Part shown: positions 51,889 to 60,760 of the stretch, piece after piece
Numbering within the stretch: the stretch's first letter is position 1
Layout: the number at the start of each line of letters is the position of its first letter
DNA from: Zoogloea sp044344315
Lineage (GTDB): Bacteria; Pseudomonadota; Gammaproteobacteria; Burkholderiales; Rhodocyclaceae
Reading direction: 5' to 3'
Assembly (NCBI RefSeq): GCF_044344315.1
Contig: NZ_JBIJDC010000009.1
Span: 7,801 to 71,800 of the forward strand
DNA length: 64,000 nt
Translations under genes and position numbers: made by a program
The notes under the pieces: generated by a model
What the model was told of the DNA's origin: nothing
The model's database searches: none
The model's input: only the letters and a program-made list of their open reading frames with translations

Positions 51889-51912
51889 CGAAGCCGGCAA
51901 TTGCCGGCTTCG
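51889..51912 (+). terminator. Terminator after ispDF
   Basis: Perfect 24-base palindrome: CGAAGCCGGC, AATT centre, GCCGGCTTCG, followed by TGCTTTCTGCTT. Lies 40 bases after the ispF stop and just beyond the convergent PEP-CTERM gene, so it may serve both directions, with the better T-rich flank on the plus strand. Confidence 0.7.
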
Positions 51913-51922
51913 TGCTTTCTGC

Positions 51923-52762
51923 TTACTGACTCACGGGCCTGCGCCGCCGGGCCACGCCGGCGAGACCGAAGGCTCCGAGGACCAGGGCCAGGGAGGCCGG
52001 TTCGGCCACCGTGGCAGCGGGCGGATCGATGATGATGATGTCGTTGGCGCAGAGCATCGTCCATTGCACGTCAAAGCTCTCGGAGGGGTTGCTGCCGACC
52101 CAGTGGTTGCCAAATACGGATACCGGGATCTCCAGCTCGTAGAACCAGTGATTTCCACCCAGCGTACCCATGTTGCCGAAGCTGTTGGAGATGACCATGT
52201 CGGCATTGCCCACATCGGTGCCGGTGTTGACCTTGGTGAGGTAGGTGGAGTTGGCGGGGTCGTAGACGCCGGGGGCGCTCCACAGGCCGGTGGCCCAGTC
52301 GGCATTGGTGGTGCTCACCACGTCGCCCTGCAGCAGGGTGCTGCTGCGGTTGGCAGTGAGAACGCCGAATTCAAAGCTGCCGTCACGGCCGAAGTCGATG
52401 GCGAAGTCGCCGCGGCCGTAGCTGTTGCTGCCGTTGGGAGTGCTCGGGTCGTGACCGGTGATCAGGCCCAGGGCCAGGTAGGTCTGGCCGTCGGTGCGGG
52501 TGTACCAGGTCAGGTAAAGGGCTTCGGCGTCGTAGGCCTGGCCGCCCCAGCCGGGGCTCAGGTAGCCGCCGTTGGCATTGCTCTGGTCTTCCACCGTGTA
52601 CAGCACGCCGTTGTTCGGCGTCCACCCTGCGACGCTGCCATTGTTCCTGACACCCCAGTCGGCAAAGTTGCCGTCGATGGTCAGCGGATCTGCATGAGCG
52701 GGAAGGGCGATGACCGTGGTGACCAGGGCAAGGGCGAGGCCGGCGAGGGATGTAGTTTTCAT
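51923..52762 (-). CDS. PEP-CTERM sorted exported protein
   Basis: 279 residues from the ATG at 52762. Signal peptide (LALALVTTVIALPAHA) followed by DPLTIDGNFADWGVRNNG. The C-terminus has the full sorting tag: AEPASLALV (PEP-like motif), a hydrophobic helix and an RRRR stop. The middle is rich in N, G, S, T, W and D (GWTPNNGVLYTVEDQS, YLTWYTRTDGQTYLALG, IDFGRDGSFEFGVL), resembling a carbohydrate-binding or DOMON-like beta sandwich. An exosortase, not encoded here, would process it. Surface or exopolysaccharide-linked role is expected from the PEP-CTERM class. Confidence 0.88.
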   Translation of the reverse strand: MKTTSLAGLALALVTTVIALPAHADPLTIDGNFADWGVRNNGSVAGWTPNNGVLYTVEDQSNANGGYLSPGWGGQAYDAEALYLTWYTRTDGQTYLALGLITGHDPSTPNGSNSYGRGDFAIDFGRDGSFEFGVLTANRSSTLLQGDVVSTTNADWATGLWSAPGVYDPANSTYLTKVNTGTDVGNADMVISNSFGNMGTLGGNHWFYELEIPVSVFGNHWVGSNPSESFDVQWTMLCANDIIIIDPPAATVAEPASLALVLGAFGLAGVARRRRPVSQ

Positions 52763-52855
52763 GGGGCACACCAATCTGGATGGAATGGTGGCGAGAATAG
52801 GAGCCCGCGGCCGTCGGGCGGCGGCACTTCCTCACGGATGGTGCGTGGGTAGGGG

Positions 52856-52896
52856 CAAAAGAGCAGGCAGTTGCGACCCCGGTCACAGCTGCCTGC
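52856..52896 (-). terminator. Intrinsic terminator after the Host_attach gene
   Basis: On the minus strand GCAGGCAG (52896-52889) pairs with CTGCCTGC (52870-52863), with an inner GACC/GGTC pairing, followed by TCTTTTGCC. It lies 70 bases past the stop at 52969 and above the PEP-CTERM gene, so it should insulate the two. Confidence 0.6.
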
Positions 52897-52968
52897 AAGC
52901 GCGGTGTACCCCTCGGGCCGGTCAACGCCGTCAGGACGGCGGATGGGCGCGGGGGAGCCGCGGGGAGG

Positions 52969-53409
52969 TCAGACGAACAGGCACTGCTCCAGGCGCCCGC
53001 ACAGGGCGGGCTCGGGGGATTTGGTGTAGTCCTTCTCGAAGCGGTCGGTGACCAGCTGGGCGGTGGGGCGGTCCAGGGTGGCGTTGAGCATGCCCATGAA
53101 GGCGGGTGGGGCGATGAGAATGGCGCGGCCGAACTTGTTGTGGCTGCGGCCCATGTAAAGCTCCTTGGCCAGCATCTGGGCAAAGGCCCGTGCGGCGTTC
53201 TGCTTGGGTGGGGTGGCTTGTTCCCGGGCACCGTGGCCGCTGCCTGCGGCCTGCATCTGTCCGGCCCGGTCGGAGGCCAGGTCGGCGTTTTTCATGCGGC
53301 TTTCGGGGTGAGCGATCTCCTTCACCAGCTGCAGGCCTTTCTTGGGCCCCAGGTTGGCGTACAGACGGGCAAGACTCGCGTTGGCGACAAGAATCCAGGT
53401 GATGACCAT
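52969..53409 (-). CDS. Host attachment protein-like (baeRF/Host_attach family)
   Basis: 146 residues from the ATG at 53409. Begins VITWILVANASLARLYANLG, the Host_attach (PF10116-type) start, then LVKEIAHPESRMKNADLASD, a Gly/His/Gln-rich linker, and the C-terminal FAQMLAKELYMGRSHNKFGR, AILIAPPAFMGMLNATLDRP. Despite its name, derived from Agrobacterium plant attachment, its fold is eRF1-like and its function is unresolved. Downstream of mtfA by 70 bases. Confidence 0.87.
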   Translation of the reverse strand: MVITWILVANASLARLYANLGPKKGLQLVKEIAHPESRMKNADLASDRAGQMQAAGSGHGAREQATPPKQNAARAFAQMLAKELYMGRSHNKFGRAILIAPPAFMGMLNATLDRPTAQLVTDRFEKDYTKSPEPALCGRLEQCLFV

Positions 53410-53479
53410 GAGTTGCTCTCCACTTTCTGTCATGAATGCCGGAGCGGCCTAAGCAATGTAGACAGCCCCGCTGGGCAAA

Positions 53480-54283
53480 TCAAAGGGAGCTTGTCTGATC
53501 CCCCGGTGCGGCCCGCCCGAGGCGGGCTTCACCCACGGCCGGGTCTTGTCCGAAGTAGCCGGAAAGCTGTTCGTAAACAGCGGGGTACTCGGATTTTAGG
53601 AGGCCGGGGGTTTCAAAGAAGGCCTCGCTCATCACGGCAAAGAACTCGGCAGGATGCTCGGCCCCGTAGGGGTCGAGGGCGGTGTCCTCGCCCTGGTCCA
53701 CCCGGCTGCAGAAGTCGTCGTAGGCAGGCTGGAAGGCCCGCGCCCAGGCGCTGGCGGAGAGATGGGCGGGCAGCCGCGGGTAGCCATCCACTTCGCCGTT
53801 GCCCATGTCGAGTTTGTGGGCAAATTCGTGAATCACCACATTGATGCCATCGAAGGGGTTTTCGCCCTCGAACCACGACAGCAACACCGGACCGCCTTCC
53901 CAGGCCTCGCCGAGCACCTCGTCGTTGTACTCGTGCACGACGCCGTCCTCGTCGATGACGCTGCGGGGGATCACGAAGTCGCCCGGGTACACGATGATGC
54001 CCACCCAGTCGGCGTAGGCGTCCAGCCCGATGTTCAGCACCGGCAGGCAGGCCTGCAGGGCGATGGAGAGGAGGAGGGTGTCGGTGATGATCACTCCCTC
54101 GGCCCCATGCACCTGCTTGTCGGCGAGGAACTCGAGGGCCATGCGGCGCAGGCGCGGGCGGTCTTCCGGCGGCAGGTAGTCGAGAAAGGGCAGGCTGCTC
54201 TCGACGGCGCTCCACTGCTCGGGCGATATCGTGTGGCGGTCGGCGGCGCGCTGGCGTCGCCAGCGGCGAAAGGCGGAAAACAT
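53480..54283 (-). CDS. mtfA: MtfA-type M90 zinc metallopeptidase
   Basis: 267 residues from the ATG at 54283. Contains the gluzincin-like motif INVVIHEFAHKLDMGNGEVD with HEFAH as zinc site, and HPAEFFAVMSEAFFETP giving the third ligand glutamate. YPGDFVIPRSVIDEDGVVHE precedes it. E. coli MtfA binds the repressor Mlc and affects glucose PTS; whether Mlc exists here is unknown. Divergent from relA. Confidence 0.93.
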   Translation of the reverse strand: MFSAFRRWRRQRAADRHTISPEQWSAVESSLPFLDYLPPEDRPRLRRMALEFLADKQVHGAEGVIITDTLLLSIALQACLPVLNIGLDAYADWVGIIVYPGDFVIPRSVIDEDGVVHEYNDEVLGEAWEGGPVLLSWFEGENPFDGINVVIHEFAHKLDMGNGEVDGYPRLPAHLSASAWARAFQPAYDDFCSRVDQGEDTALDPYGAEHPAEFFAVMSEAFFETPGLLKSEYPAVYEQLSGYFGQDPAVGEARLGRAAPGDQTSSL

Positions 54284-54395
54284 GGGCTCGGGAGAGGTGT
54301 CGATGAAACTGAAATGGCCGGCGTGGGGTCGGAGTGGCGCACCTGACATCACCGGCGGGGCGATCAAGATCAAACTTTCACTGCTCAGCCTATAG

Positions 54396-54401
54396 GATAA
54401 T
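54396..54401 (+). promoter_or_regulatory. Candidate -10 element close to the relA start
   Basis: GATAAT within TATAGGATAAT ends 6 bases before the relA ATG; no Shine-Dalgarno sequence is present. A leaderless transcript is possible. Confidence 0.3.
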
Positions 54402-54407
54402 GCCGGC

Positions 54408-56612
54408 ATGGTCGCCGTTACTCATTCGATATCCCAGTCCGTGTCCTCGTTGTCCTCAGCCGAGTTGCTGTGTGAGGGCCTGCTGCCCGACGATGCCCGC
54501 CGCGTTGGCGATGCCCTTGCCTGGGTCCAGCCCATCTATGAAAGCCGTACTCTCGGCACCCAGGAGCAGGTGTGGCAGCATGCCCTCGGCACGGCGCTGA
54601 TTGCGGCATCCCTGCGCCTCGACGCGGACACCCGCATCGCGGCCCTGTGCTTTGCGGTGGGTGACGTGCTCGACCACCCTAACGAGGAAATCGTTACCCG
54701 TTACGGTGACAGCGTGGCCCGACTGGTGGATGGCTTGCGTCGCCTCAACGGCCTGCGTGTCATCACCCGCATGACCACCACTGCCAGCGCACCCGAGATC
54801 CGTGCCCAGAGCGAAGTGCTGCGCAAGATGCTGCTGGCCATGGTCGAGGACATCCGAGTGGTGCTGCTGCGGGTGGCGTCCCGCACCCAGACCCTGCGCT
54901 ATTTCACCGACCACCCGGGCCGCACCCGCGAGTCCATCGCCCGCGAGAGCCTCGACATCTACGCCCCCCTGGCCAACCGGCTGGGCATCTGGCAACTCAA
55001 GTGGGAGCTGGAGGATCTCTCCTTCCGCTTTCTGGAGCCGGAGACCTACAAGCGCATCGCCCGCATGCTCGACGAGCGCCGGGTGGAGCGCGAGCAGTTC
55101 ATCGTCGATGCGGTGGCGCGCCTCAAGAGCGAGGTGCAGGCCATCGGGGTGACGGCCGAGGTTTATGGTCGACCCAAACACATCTACAGCATCTACAACA
55201 AGATGCGCGCCAAGCGGCTGGATTTCTCGCAGATCTACGATGTGCGCGCCCTGCGCGTGCTGGTGGCCGAGGTGAAGGACTGCTACGCCGTGCTTGGCAT
55301 CGTGCACCAGATCTGGACCCCGATCCCCAAGGAGTTCGACGACTACATCTCGATGCCCAAGGGCAACAACTACCAGTCCCTGCACACCGCCGTGTATGCC
55401 GGTGATGGTCGGGCCCTGGAGGTGCAGATCCGCACCCACGATATGCACAACCACGCCGAGCTCGGGGTGGCTGCTCACTGGCGTTACAAGGAAGGCAGCG
55501 GGCCCTCCAGCGGCGACTACGACGAGAAGATCGCCCTGCTGCGCAGCCTGCTGTCGTGGCGTGACGAGGTCACCGATTCGGCCGACTGGCTGGAACAGTT
55601 CAAGCGCGCCTCGCTGGATGACACCATCTACGTGCTCACGCCCCAGGGGCGGGTGATCGATCTGCCCCGCGGCGCGACGCCCATCGACTTTGCCTACCGG
55701 GTGCATACCGATCTCGGCCACCGCTGCCGCGGCGCCAAGGTCAATGGTCAATTGGTGACCCTCAACACCCCCCTGGAAAGCGGCCAGACGGTGGAGATCA
55801 TGTCCACCAAGGAGGGCGGCCCGTCCCGTGACTGGCTCAACGCCCACCAGAGCTACGTGGCCACGCCGCGAGCCCGCCAGAAGATCAAGCAGTATTTCAG
55901 CGCCCTCGAAGAGGAAGAGCTGCTGGTGCGCGGGCGCAGTGTGCTGACCCGTGAGATTCAACGCGAGGGCCATGGTCAGGTCAATCTCGACGACCTGGCG
56001 ACACGCCTTGGTTTCAAGGGGCCGGACGCCCTGTTCATCGCCGCCGGCCGTGGTGAGGTGGGGCCGCGGGCCATCCAGATTGCCCTGCGGGGGGCCGACT
56101 CCGTCGATGCGCCGTCCGAGACGCCCGAGGTCATCATCGGGCAGAGCCACCCGGGTGACGCAGGTGACACCATCCTGATCGTCGGCGTGGGCAAGCTGAT
56201 GACTTCCCTGGGGCGCTGCTGCAAGCCGGCGCCACCGGATGCCATCCAGGGCTACGTGACCCGCGGGCGCGGCGTCTCCATCCATCGGGTCGAGTGCCGT
56301 GATTTTCAGCAGCTCGTGCGCTCCCATCCCGAACGGCTGATCAGCGCCCAGTGGGGTGGGGTGGCCACGCCCAAGGATGCCGTCTTCCCGGTGGACGTGC
56401 TGGTGCATGCCATGGACCGCCAGGGTCTGCTGCGCGATATCTCCGAAGTCCTGTCGCGGGAGAAGCTGAACGTGATCGCGGTCAACACCCTGAGCCGCAA
56501 GGGCGCGGCGCGCATGCGCTTCACCCTCGAAGTGCAGGGTGTGCACCTGATCCAGCGCGCCCTGACCCTGATCCGCGAAGTCAAGGGCGTCACCGACGTC
56601 GAGCGCGGCTGA
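54408..56612 (+). CDS. relA: GTP pyrophosphokinase RelA
   Basis: 734 residues. The N-terminal hydrolase domain is degenerate: the HD dyad position reads AALCFAVGDVLDHP instead of AALLHDVVED, so ppGpp hydrolysis is not expected. The synthetase domain is intact: GRPKHIYSIYNKMRAKRLDF, the acidic EFDDYI (EXDD form typical of RelA) and GNNYQSLHTAVY. TGS domain follows (IYVLTPQGRVIDLPRGATPI), then zinc-finger and C-terminal ACT regions (VLVHAMDRQGLLRDISEVLS). It makes (p)ppGpp on stalled ribosomes during amino acid starvation. A separate SpoT must exist elsewhere. Confidence 0.95.
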   Translation: MVAVTHSISQSVSSLSSAELLCEGLLPDDARRVGDALAWVQPIYESRTLGTQEQVWQHALGTALIAASLRLDADTRIAALCFAVGDVLDHPNEEIVTRYGDSVARLVDGLRRLNGLRVITRMTTTASAPEIRAQSEVLRKMLLAMVEDIRVVLLRVASRTQTLRYFTDHPGRTRESIARESLDIYAPLANRLGIWQLKWELEDLSFRFLEPETYKRIARMLDERRVEREQFIVDAVARLKSEVQAIGVTAEVYGRPKHIYSIYNKMRAKRLDFSQIYDVRALRVLVAEVKDCYAVLGIVHQIWTPIPKEFDDYISMPKGNNYQSLHTAVYAGDGRALEVQIRTHDMHNHAELGVAAHWRYKEGSGPSSGDYDEKIALLRSLLSWRDEVTDSADWLEQFKRASLDDTIYVLTPQGRVIDLPRGATPIDFAYRVHTDLGHRCRGAKVNGQLVTLNTPLESGQTVEIMSTKEGGPSRDWLNAHQSYVATPRARQKIKQYFSALEEEELLVRGRSVLTREIQREGHGQVNLDDLATRLGFKGPDALFIAAGRGEVGPRAIQIALRGADSVDAPSETPEVIIGQSHPGDAGDTILIVGVGKLMTSLGRCCKPAPPDAIQGYVTRGRGVSIHRVECRDFQQLVRSHPERLISAQWGGVATPKDAVFPVDVLVHAMDRQGLLRDISEVLSREKLNVIAVNTLSRKGAARMRFTLEVQGVHLIQRALTLIREVKGVTDVERG

Positions 56613-56621
56613 GGCCCGGGC

Positions 56622-57485
56622 GTGCTCGTCCTCGAGCGGCATCATTACGCGTGGCTGTCCATTGCGGCAGCGCTGGCTACCATCGCCCTCAAGACCCTGG
56701 CGTGGTCGATCACAGGGTCGGTAGGCTTGCTGTCCGATGCGCTGGAGTCCTTCGTCAACCTGGCGGGGGCGGGCTTTGCCCTGTGGATGATCCTCATCAC
56801 CCGCGATCCGCCCGACGGCACACATCCCTTCGGCCACGGCAAGGCGGAATATTTCTCCAGCGGCTTCGAGGGCTTTCTCATTCTTGGTGCCGCCGCGGCC
56901 ATCATCTGGACAGCCAGCGAGCGCCTCATGGCCCCGCGCCCCATCGAGTCAGCCGGCTGGGGCCTGGCCTGGTCGGCGGCGGCCACCACCATCAACTTCG
57001 TGGTGGCCCGTGTTCTCGGCAAGGCCGGCGAGCGGCTCAACTCCATCGCTCTGCGGGCCGACTCCCGCCATCTCATGACCGACGTGTGGACCTCGGTAGG
57101 GGTCATTGTCGGGGTCTCCCTGGTGGCCTGGACGGGCTGGCTGATGCTGGACCCGTTGATTGCGATCCTGGTTGGCCTGCATATCGCGTGGGAGGCCGTC
57201 GGCCTGCTGCGGGAGTCGGTGGATGGGTTGATGGACCGAAGCCTCGACGCCGACAGCGTGGCCCGGGCCCGGGCGGTACTCGACGCCTATCAGGCCCGCG
57301 GGGTGCACTACCAGGGCTTGCGCACCCGCCAGGCCGGGGCGTCGTCTTTCCTGCAGGTGGTCGTGCTGGTGCCGGGTGACTGGTCGGTTCGCTACGGACA
57401 CGCCCTCCTCGACGAGATCGAGGCTGCCCTCGAAACCGCCATTCCGGGCCTCGAAGTCACCACCCATCTCGAGCCTCTGCCTTGA
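56622..57485 (+). CDS. Cation diffusion facilitator transporter
   Basis: 287 residues, GTG start. Six predicted helices with the CDF motif GLLSDALESFVNLAGAGFAL in helix II and HLMTDVWTSVGVIVGVSLVA in helix V. HPFGHGKAEYFSSGFEGF lies between helices II and III. Helix II reads DALES where many zinc transporters have a metal-binding D/H pair, so the metal may differ. A C-terminal cytoplasmic domain (HYQGLRTRQAGASSFLQVVV, ALETAIPGLEVTTHLEP) fits the dimerisation fold. Follows relA by 9 bases. Confidence 0.9.
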   Translation: MLVLERHHYAWLSIAAALATIALKTLAWSITGSVGLLSDALESFVNLAGAGFALWMILITRDPPDGTHPFGHGKAEYFSSGFEGFLILGAAAAIIWTASERLMAPRPIESAGWGLAWSAAATTINFVVARVLGKAGERLNSIALRADSRHLMTDVWTSVGVIVGVSLVAWTGWLMLDPLIAILVGLHIAWEAVGLLRESVDGLMDRSLDADSVARARAVLDAYQARGVHYQGLRTRQAGASSFLQVVVLVPGDWSVRYGHALLDEIEAALETAIPGLEVTTHLEPLP

Positions 57486-57539
57486 GCCCGCGGCCTGTTT
57501 GATAAGATTGGGCATCTACCGATCTTCTGGACTGTTTCA

Positions 57540-58325
57540 ATGATCTTCGTGTTGTCCCCGGCCAAGGCCCTCGATTACGAGTCGCCCCTGAGCACTTCCC
57601 GTTTCACCGAGCCCGATTACCTGGACGATGCCGCGCAGCTGATTGCCGGCCTGCGTGAGCTGTCCCACGCCGAGGTGGCTCGCCTGATGGACCTGTCCGA
57701 CCCCCTGGCGGCTCTCAACGTGGCCCGCTACGCCGAGTGGTCGCAACCCTTCACACCGGCAAATGCCCGCCCGGCCGTGCTGGCCTTCAATGGCGATGTG
57801 TATGACGGCCTTGAGGCGCGCAGCCTCTCCGAGACCGATCTGGACTACGCCCAGCAGCATCTGCGCATCCTCTCCGGTCTGTATGGCCTCCTCAAACCCC
57901 TTGACCTGATGCAGCCCTACCGGCTGGAAATGGGTACGCGCTTTGCCAACGCGCGGGGCAAGGACTTGTATGCCTTCTGGGGAATGACCCAGACCGAGGC
58001 GCTCAATCACCTGCTGGCTGCCGAGGATGAGGCTGGCCGCGAAGCCGTGCTTGTGAACCTGGCCTCGGAGGAGTACTTCAAGTCGGTCAAGCGGGCCCGC
58101 CTGCAGGGCCGCCTGCTCGACATCGGCTTTGAGGACTGGAAGGGCGGGCGTTACAAAATCATCAGTTTCTATGCCAAACGTGCCCGCGGCCTGATGGCCC
58201 GCTATGCCATCACCCGGCAGGTGCAGGAGGTCGAGCAGCTCAAGGACTTCGCTGCTGATGGCTATGCCTTCGCGCCGGAGGCATCGGACGAGAGCCGCTG
58301 GGTGTTCCGGCGGCGTCAGGACTGA
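57540..58325 (+). CDS. yaaA: Peroxide stress protein YaaA
   Basis: 261 residues. Family start MIFVLSPAKALDYESPLSTS, then PAVLAFNGDVYDGLEA, LRILSGLYGLLKPLDLMQPY, RLEMGTRFANARGKDLYAFW and NLASEEYFKSV, ending FKIISFYAKRARGLMARYAI-like sequence (YKIISFYAKRARGLMA). In E. coli it is OxyR-controlled, limits free iron during peroxide stress and binds DNA. A TAAGAT about 35 bases upstream may be a -10. Confidence 0.95.
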   Translation: MIFVLSPAKALDYESPLSTSRFTEPDYLDDAAQLIAGLRELSHAEVARLMDLSDPLAALNVARYAEWSQPFTPANARPAVLAFNGDVYDGLEARSLSETDLDYAQQHLRILSGLYGLLKPLDLMQPYRLEMGTRFANARGKDLYAFWGMTQTEALNHLLAAEDEAGREAVLVNLASEEYFKSVKRARLQGRLLDIGFEDWKGGRYKIISFYAKRARGLMARYAITRQVQEVEQLKDFAADGYAFAPEASDESRWVFRRRQD

Positions 58326-58338
58326 GGGAGGGCAGGGA

Positions 58339-59607
58339 ATGGCCCATCCTGACAAGGTGGCGGGTCTGGTCCGCATGAAGAGGCTGGCAACGGGCGGGCT
58401 CGTCGCCGTCGCGCTGTTGCTGGTGCTGGCCCGTATCCAGGGGTGGGGCTGGGTGGCTGCGTTTGCCGAGGCCGCACTGATCGGCGCCCTGGCCGACTGG
58501 TTCGCTGTGGTGGCTCTGTTTCGCCACCCCCTTGGCCTGCCGATTCCCCACACGGCCATCCTGCCCCGCAACAAGGCGCGTCTGGCTGACAACCTGGCGG
58601 AGTTCATCCGCGATCGTTTTCTCGATACCGCATCCCTGGTGGCACGCCTGCGTTCCGCCCAGCCCGCCGACAGGCTGGCGGCCTGGCTCCGGCAGCCCGC
58701 CAACGCCGACCTGCTGGCCGGCCGGCTGGTGGTGGTGTTTGCCGAAGCGGTGGATTTCATGGACGACCCGCGGGTGCGGCGGCTGTTTCTCCACGCCCTG
58801 CGGCGCCGGGCCGGCAGCCTCGACATGGCCGATGGCCTCGGTCGCCTGCTGGAAGTGATGACCGAGCACGGCCGCCACCAGGCCCTGCTCGACGAGGGCA
58901 TCGAGCGCCTCGGCCATTGGCTCGAAGAACCGGGCGTTCGGCAGGGCTTTGCCGGCATGATCGTGGACGTGGCCGGTCGCGAATATCCCAAAGTGGTGGC
59001 AATGCTGGGCCTGGTTGGAATCAACCCTGCGGAACTGGGCGAGCGGGTGTCGGCGGGCATCATTGCCGGCGTGCAGGGCCTGCTCGACGAGGTCGCCCAG
59101 GACCCGTCCCATCCGCGCCGCCAGGCCTTCGATGAGCTGGTGGCCACCTACGTCGGCCGGCTTGGCCAGGATCAGGCCTTCCGTGCCCGGGTGGATCAGG
59201 CCAAGCGGGAGTTTCTGGCCCACCCGGCGGTGGGCACCGCCCTGCGCGACCTGTGGGATGACCTGCGCGCCTGGCTGGGTCGGGACATGCAGCGCGCCGA
59301 TTCCCGGGTGCGCCGTCACCTGGCCTCTGCCACTGTGGCCCTGGGCGCGAGCCTTGCCGACAACCCGGCTCTGCGCGAGTCCTTCAACGAACACCTGGAA
59401 CGTACCGTCGAAACCCTGGCACCCGAGCTGCGTGATGGCCTGGCCCACCACATTGCCACCACCATGAAGGCCTGGAAGGACGAGGATCTGGTCCGCGAGG
59501 TCGAGGTCAGCGTCGGTCGCGACCTGCAGTTCATCCGCCTCAATGGCACCTTCGTCGGTGGCCTCATCGGCCTTGCCCTCTACGCCCTGACCCAATACGC
59601 AGCCTGA
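58339..59607 (+). CDS. DUF445-family membrane protein (YjiN-like)
   Basis: 422 residues. N-terminal helices (TGGLVAVALLLVLARIQGW; FAEAALIGALADWFAVVALF) carry the DUF445 signature ADWFAVVALFRHPLGLPIPH and AILPRNKARLADNLAEFI. A long helical cytoplasmic or periplasmic body follows, and a last hydrophobic helix (GTFVGGLIGLALYALTQYA). Function unknown. It sits 13 bases after yaaA behind a GGGAGGGCAGGGA ribosome site. Confidence 0.9.
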   Translation: MAHPDKVAGLVRMKRLATGGLVAVALLLVLARIQGWGWVAAFAEAALIGALADWFAVVALFRHPLGLPIPHTAILPRNKARLADNLAEFIRDRFLDTASLVARLRSAQPADRLAAWLRQPANADLLAGRLVVVFAEAVDFMDDPRVRRLFLHALRRRAGSLDMADGLGRLLEVMTEHGRHQALLDEGIERLGHWLEEPGVRQGFAGMIVDVAGREYPKVVAMLGLVGINPAELGERVSAGIIAGVQGLLDEVAQDPSHPRRQAFDELVATYVGRLGQDQAFRARVDQAKREFLAHPAVGTALRDLWDDLRAWLGRDMQRADSRVRRHLASATVALGASLADNPALRESFNEHLERTVETLAPELRDGLAHHIATTMKAWKDEDLVREVEVSVGRDLQFIRLNGTFVGGLIGLALYALTQYAA

Positions 59608-59617
59608 CTTTCTTATC

Positions 59618-60760
59618 ATGAGCCTTCGCATCAGCAGCAATTTCGATTCCGGCGCCATTGAGGTGCTGTCCCTGGCGCGTGCCGACGACATCCGCCTGCG
59701 CATCCGGGCGGATCAGGGGGTGGATGGCGACGCGGCCTTTCGCCAGTGGTTCCACTTCCGTCTCCACGGTGCAGCAGGTCAGGCCGTGCGCCTGGTCTTC
59801 GAGAATGCCGCCGAGGCCGCCTACCCGGACGGTTGGCCCGACTACCGCTGTGTGGCCTCCTATGACCGGCGCAACTGGTTCCGCGTCCGCGGCACCCGCT
59901 ACGAGAACGGCCAGCTCGTTGTCGAGCACACGCCTGAACGCAACAGCATCTACTACGCCTACTTCGAGCCCTATTCTCACGAGCGCCACCTGGATCTGCT
60001 CGGCCGCGTGGAGATGTCGCCGTTCGCCTCGGTCACCAACCTGGGCGCCACGGTGGAAGGGCGTGACCTGGACCTCGTCACCGTCGGGCGCCCCGGGCCG
60101 GGCAAGGCCCCGGTGTGGATCATCGCCCGCCAGCACCCGGGCGAGAGCATGGCCGAGTGGTTCGTCGAGGGGCTCCTCGAACGCCTGCTCGACGGCGCCG
60201 ACCCGGTGGCACGGCGCATCCGTGAGAAGGCCGTGCTCTACATCGTCCCCAACATGAACCCCGATGGCGCGATTCGCGGCAACCTGCGCACCAATGCGGC
60301 CGGCGCCAACCTCAACCGGGAATGGCGCGAGCCCAGCCTTGAGCGCAGCCCCGAGGTACTGCTCGTGCGCGAGGCCATGGAGGCCAGCGGGGTGGAGCTC
60401 TTCCTCGACATCCATGGCGACGAGGCCCTGCCTTACGTGTTCTTCTCGACCGCCGAGGAGGTGCCCGGCTTCACCGATACCCAGCGGGTGCGCCAGGCCC
60501 GCTTTGTCGAAGCCTTCAGGGCGGCCAGCCCCGATTTCCAGACCGAACACGGCTACCTCAACGGCCGCTTCCGCGACGAGCTGCTGACCCTCGCCTCCAA
60601 GTGGGTGGCCCATCGCTTCGGCTGCGTGTCCCTGACCCTGGAGATGCCTTTCAAGGACAACGCCAACCTGCCCGACGGCATCGTTGGCTGGAACGGCGAG
60701 CGCAGCAAGCGTCTCGGGGCAGCCATGCTCAATCCCATTCTGGGGCACTTCACCCCCTGA
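59618..60760 (+). CDS. M14-family zinc carboxypeptidase (cytosolic type)
   Basis: 380 residues, no signal peptide. The N-terminal beta-rich domain (SSNFDSGAIEVLSLARADDI) is typical of the CCP/AGBL-like branch. Zinc ligands: WIIARQHPGESMAEWF (HxxE) and ELFLDIHGDEALPY (His). NMNPDGAIRGNLRTNAAGAN and the catalytic glutamate in LTLEMPFKDNANLP complete the site. Eukaryotic relatives trim polyglutamate from tubulin; bacterial substrates are unknown. Starts 10 bases after the DUF445 gene. Confidence 0.92.
   Translation: MSLRISSNFDSGAIEVLSLARADDIRLRIRADQGVDGDAAFRQWFHFRLHGAAGQAVRLVFENAAEAAYPDGWPDYRCVASYDRRNWFRVRGTRYENGQLVVEHTPERNSIYYAYFEPYSHERHLDLLGRVEMSPFASVTNLGATVEGRDLDLVTVGRPGPGKAPVWIIARQHPGESMAEWFVEGLLERLLDGADPVARRIREKAVLYIVPNMNPDGAIRGNLRTNAAGANLNREWREPSLERSPEVLLVREAMEASGVELFLDIHGDEALPYVFFSTAEEVPGFTDTQRVRQARFVEAFRAASPDFQTEHGYLNGRFRDELLTLASKWVAHRFGCVSLTLEMPFKDNANLPDGIVGWNGERSKRLGAAMLNPILGHFTP

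Noticed and set aside
52763..52968. Sigma-54 promoter ahead of the PEP-CTERM gene
   Set aside because: A GG-N10-GC spacing exists on the minus strand, but the surrounding bases do not match TGGCAC/TTGC well enough.
54456..56837. 793-codon minus-strand open frame opposite relA
   Set aside because: Shadow of relA codon bias; no family similarity.
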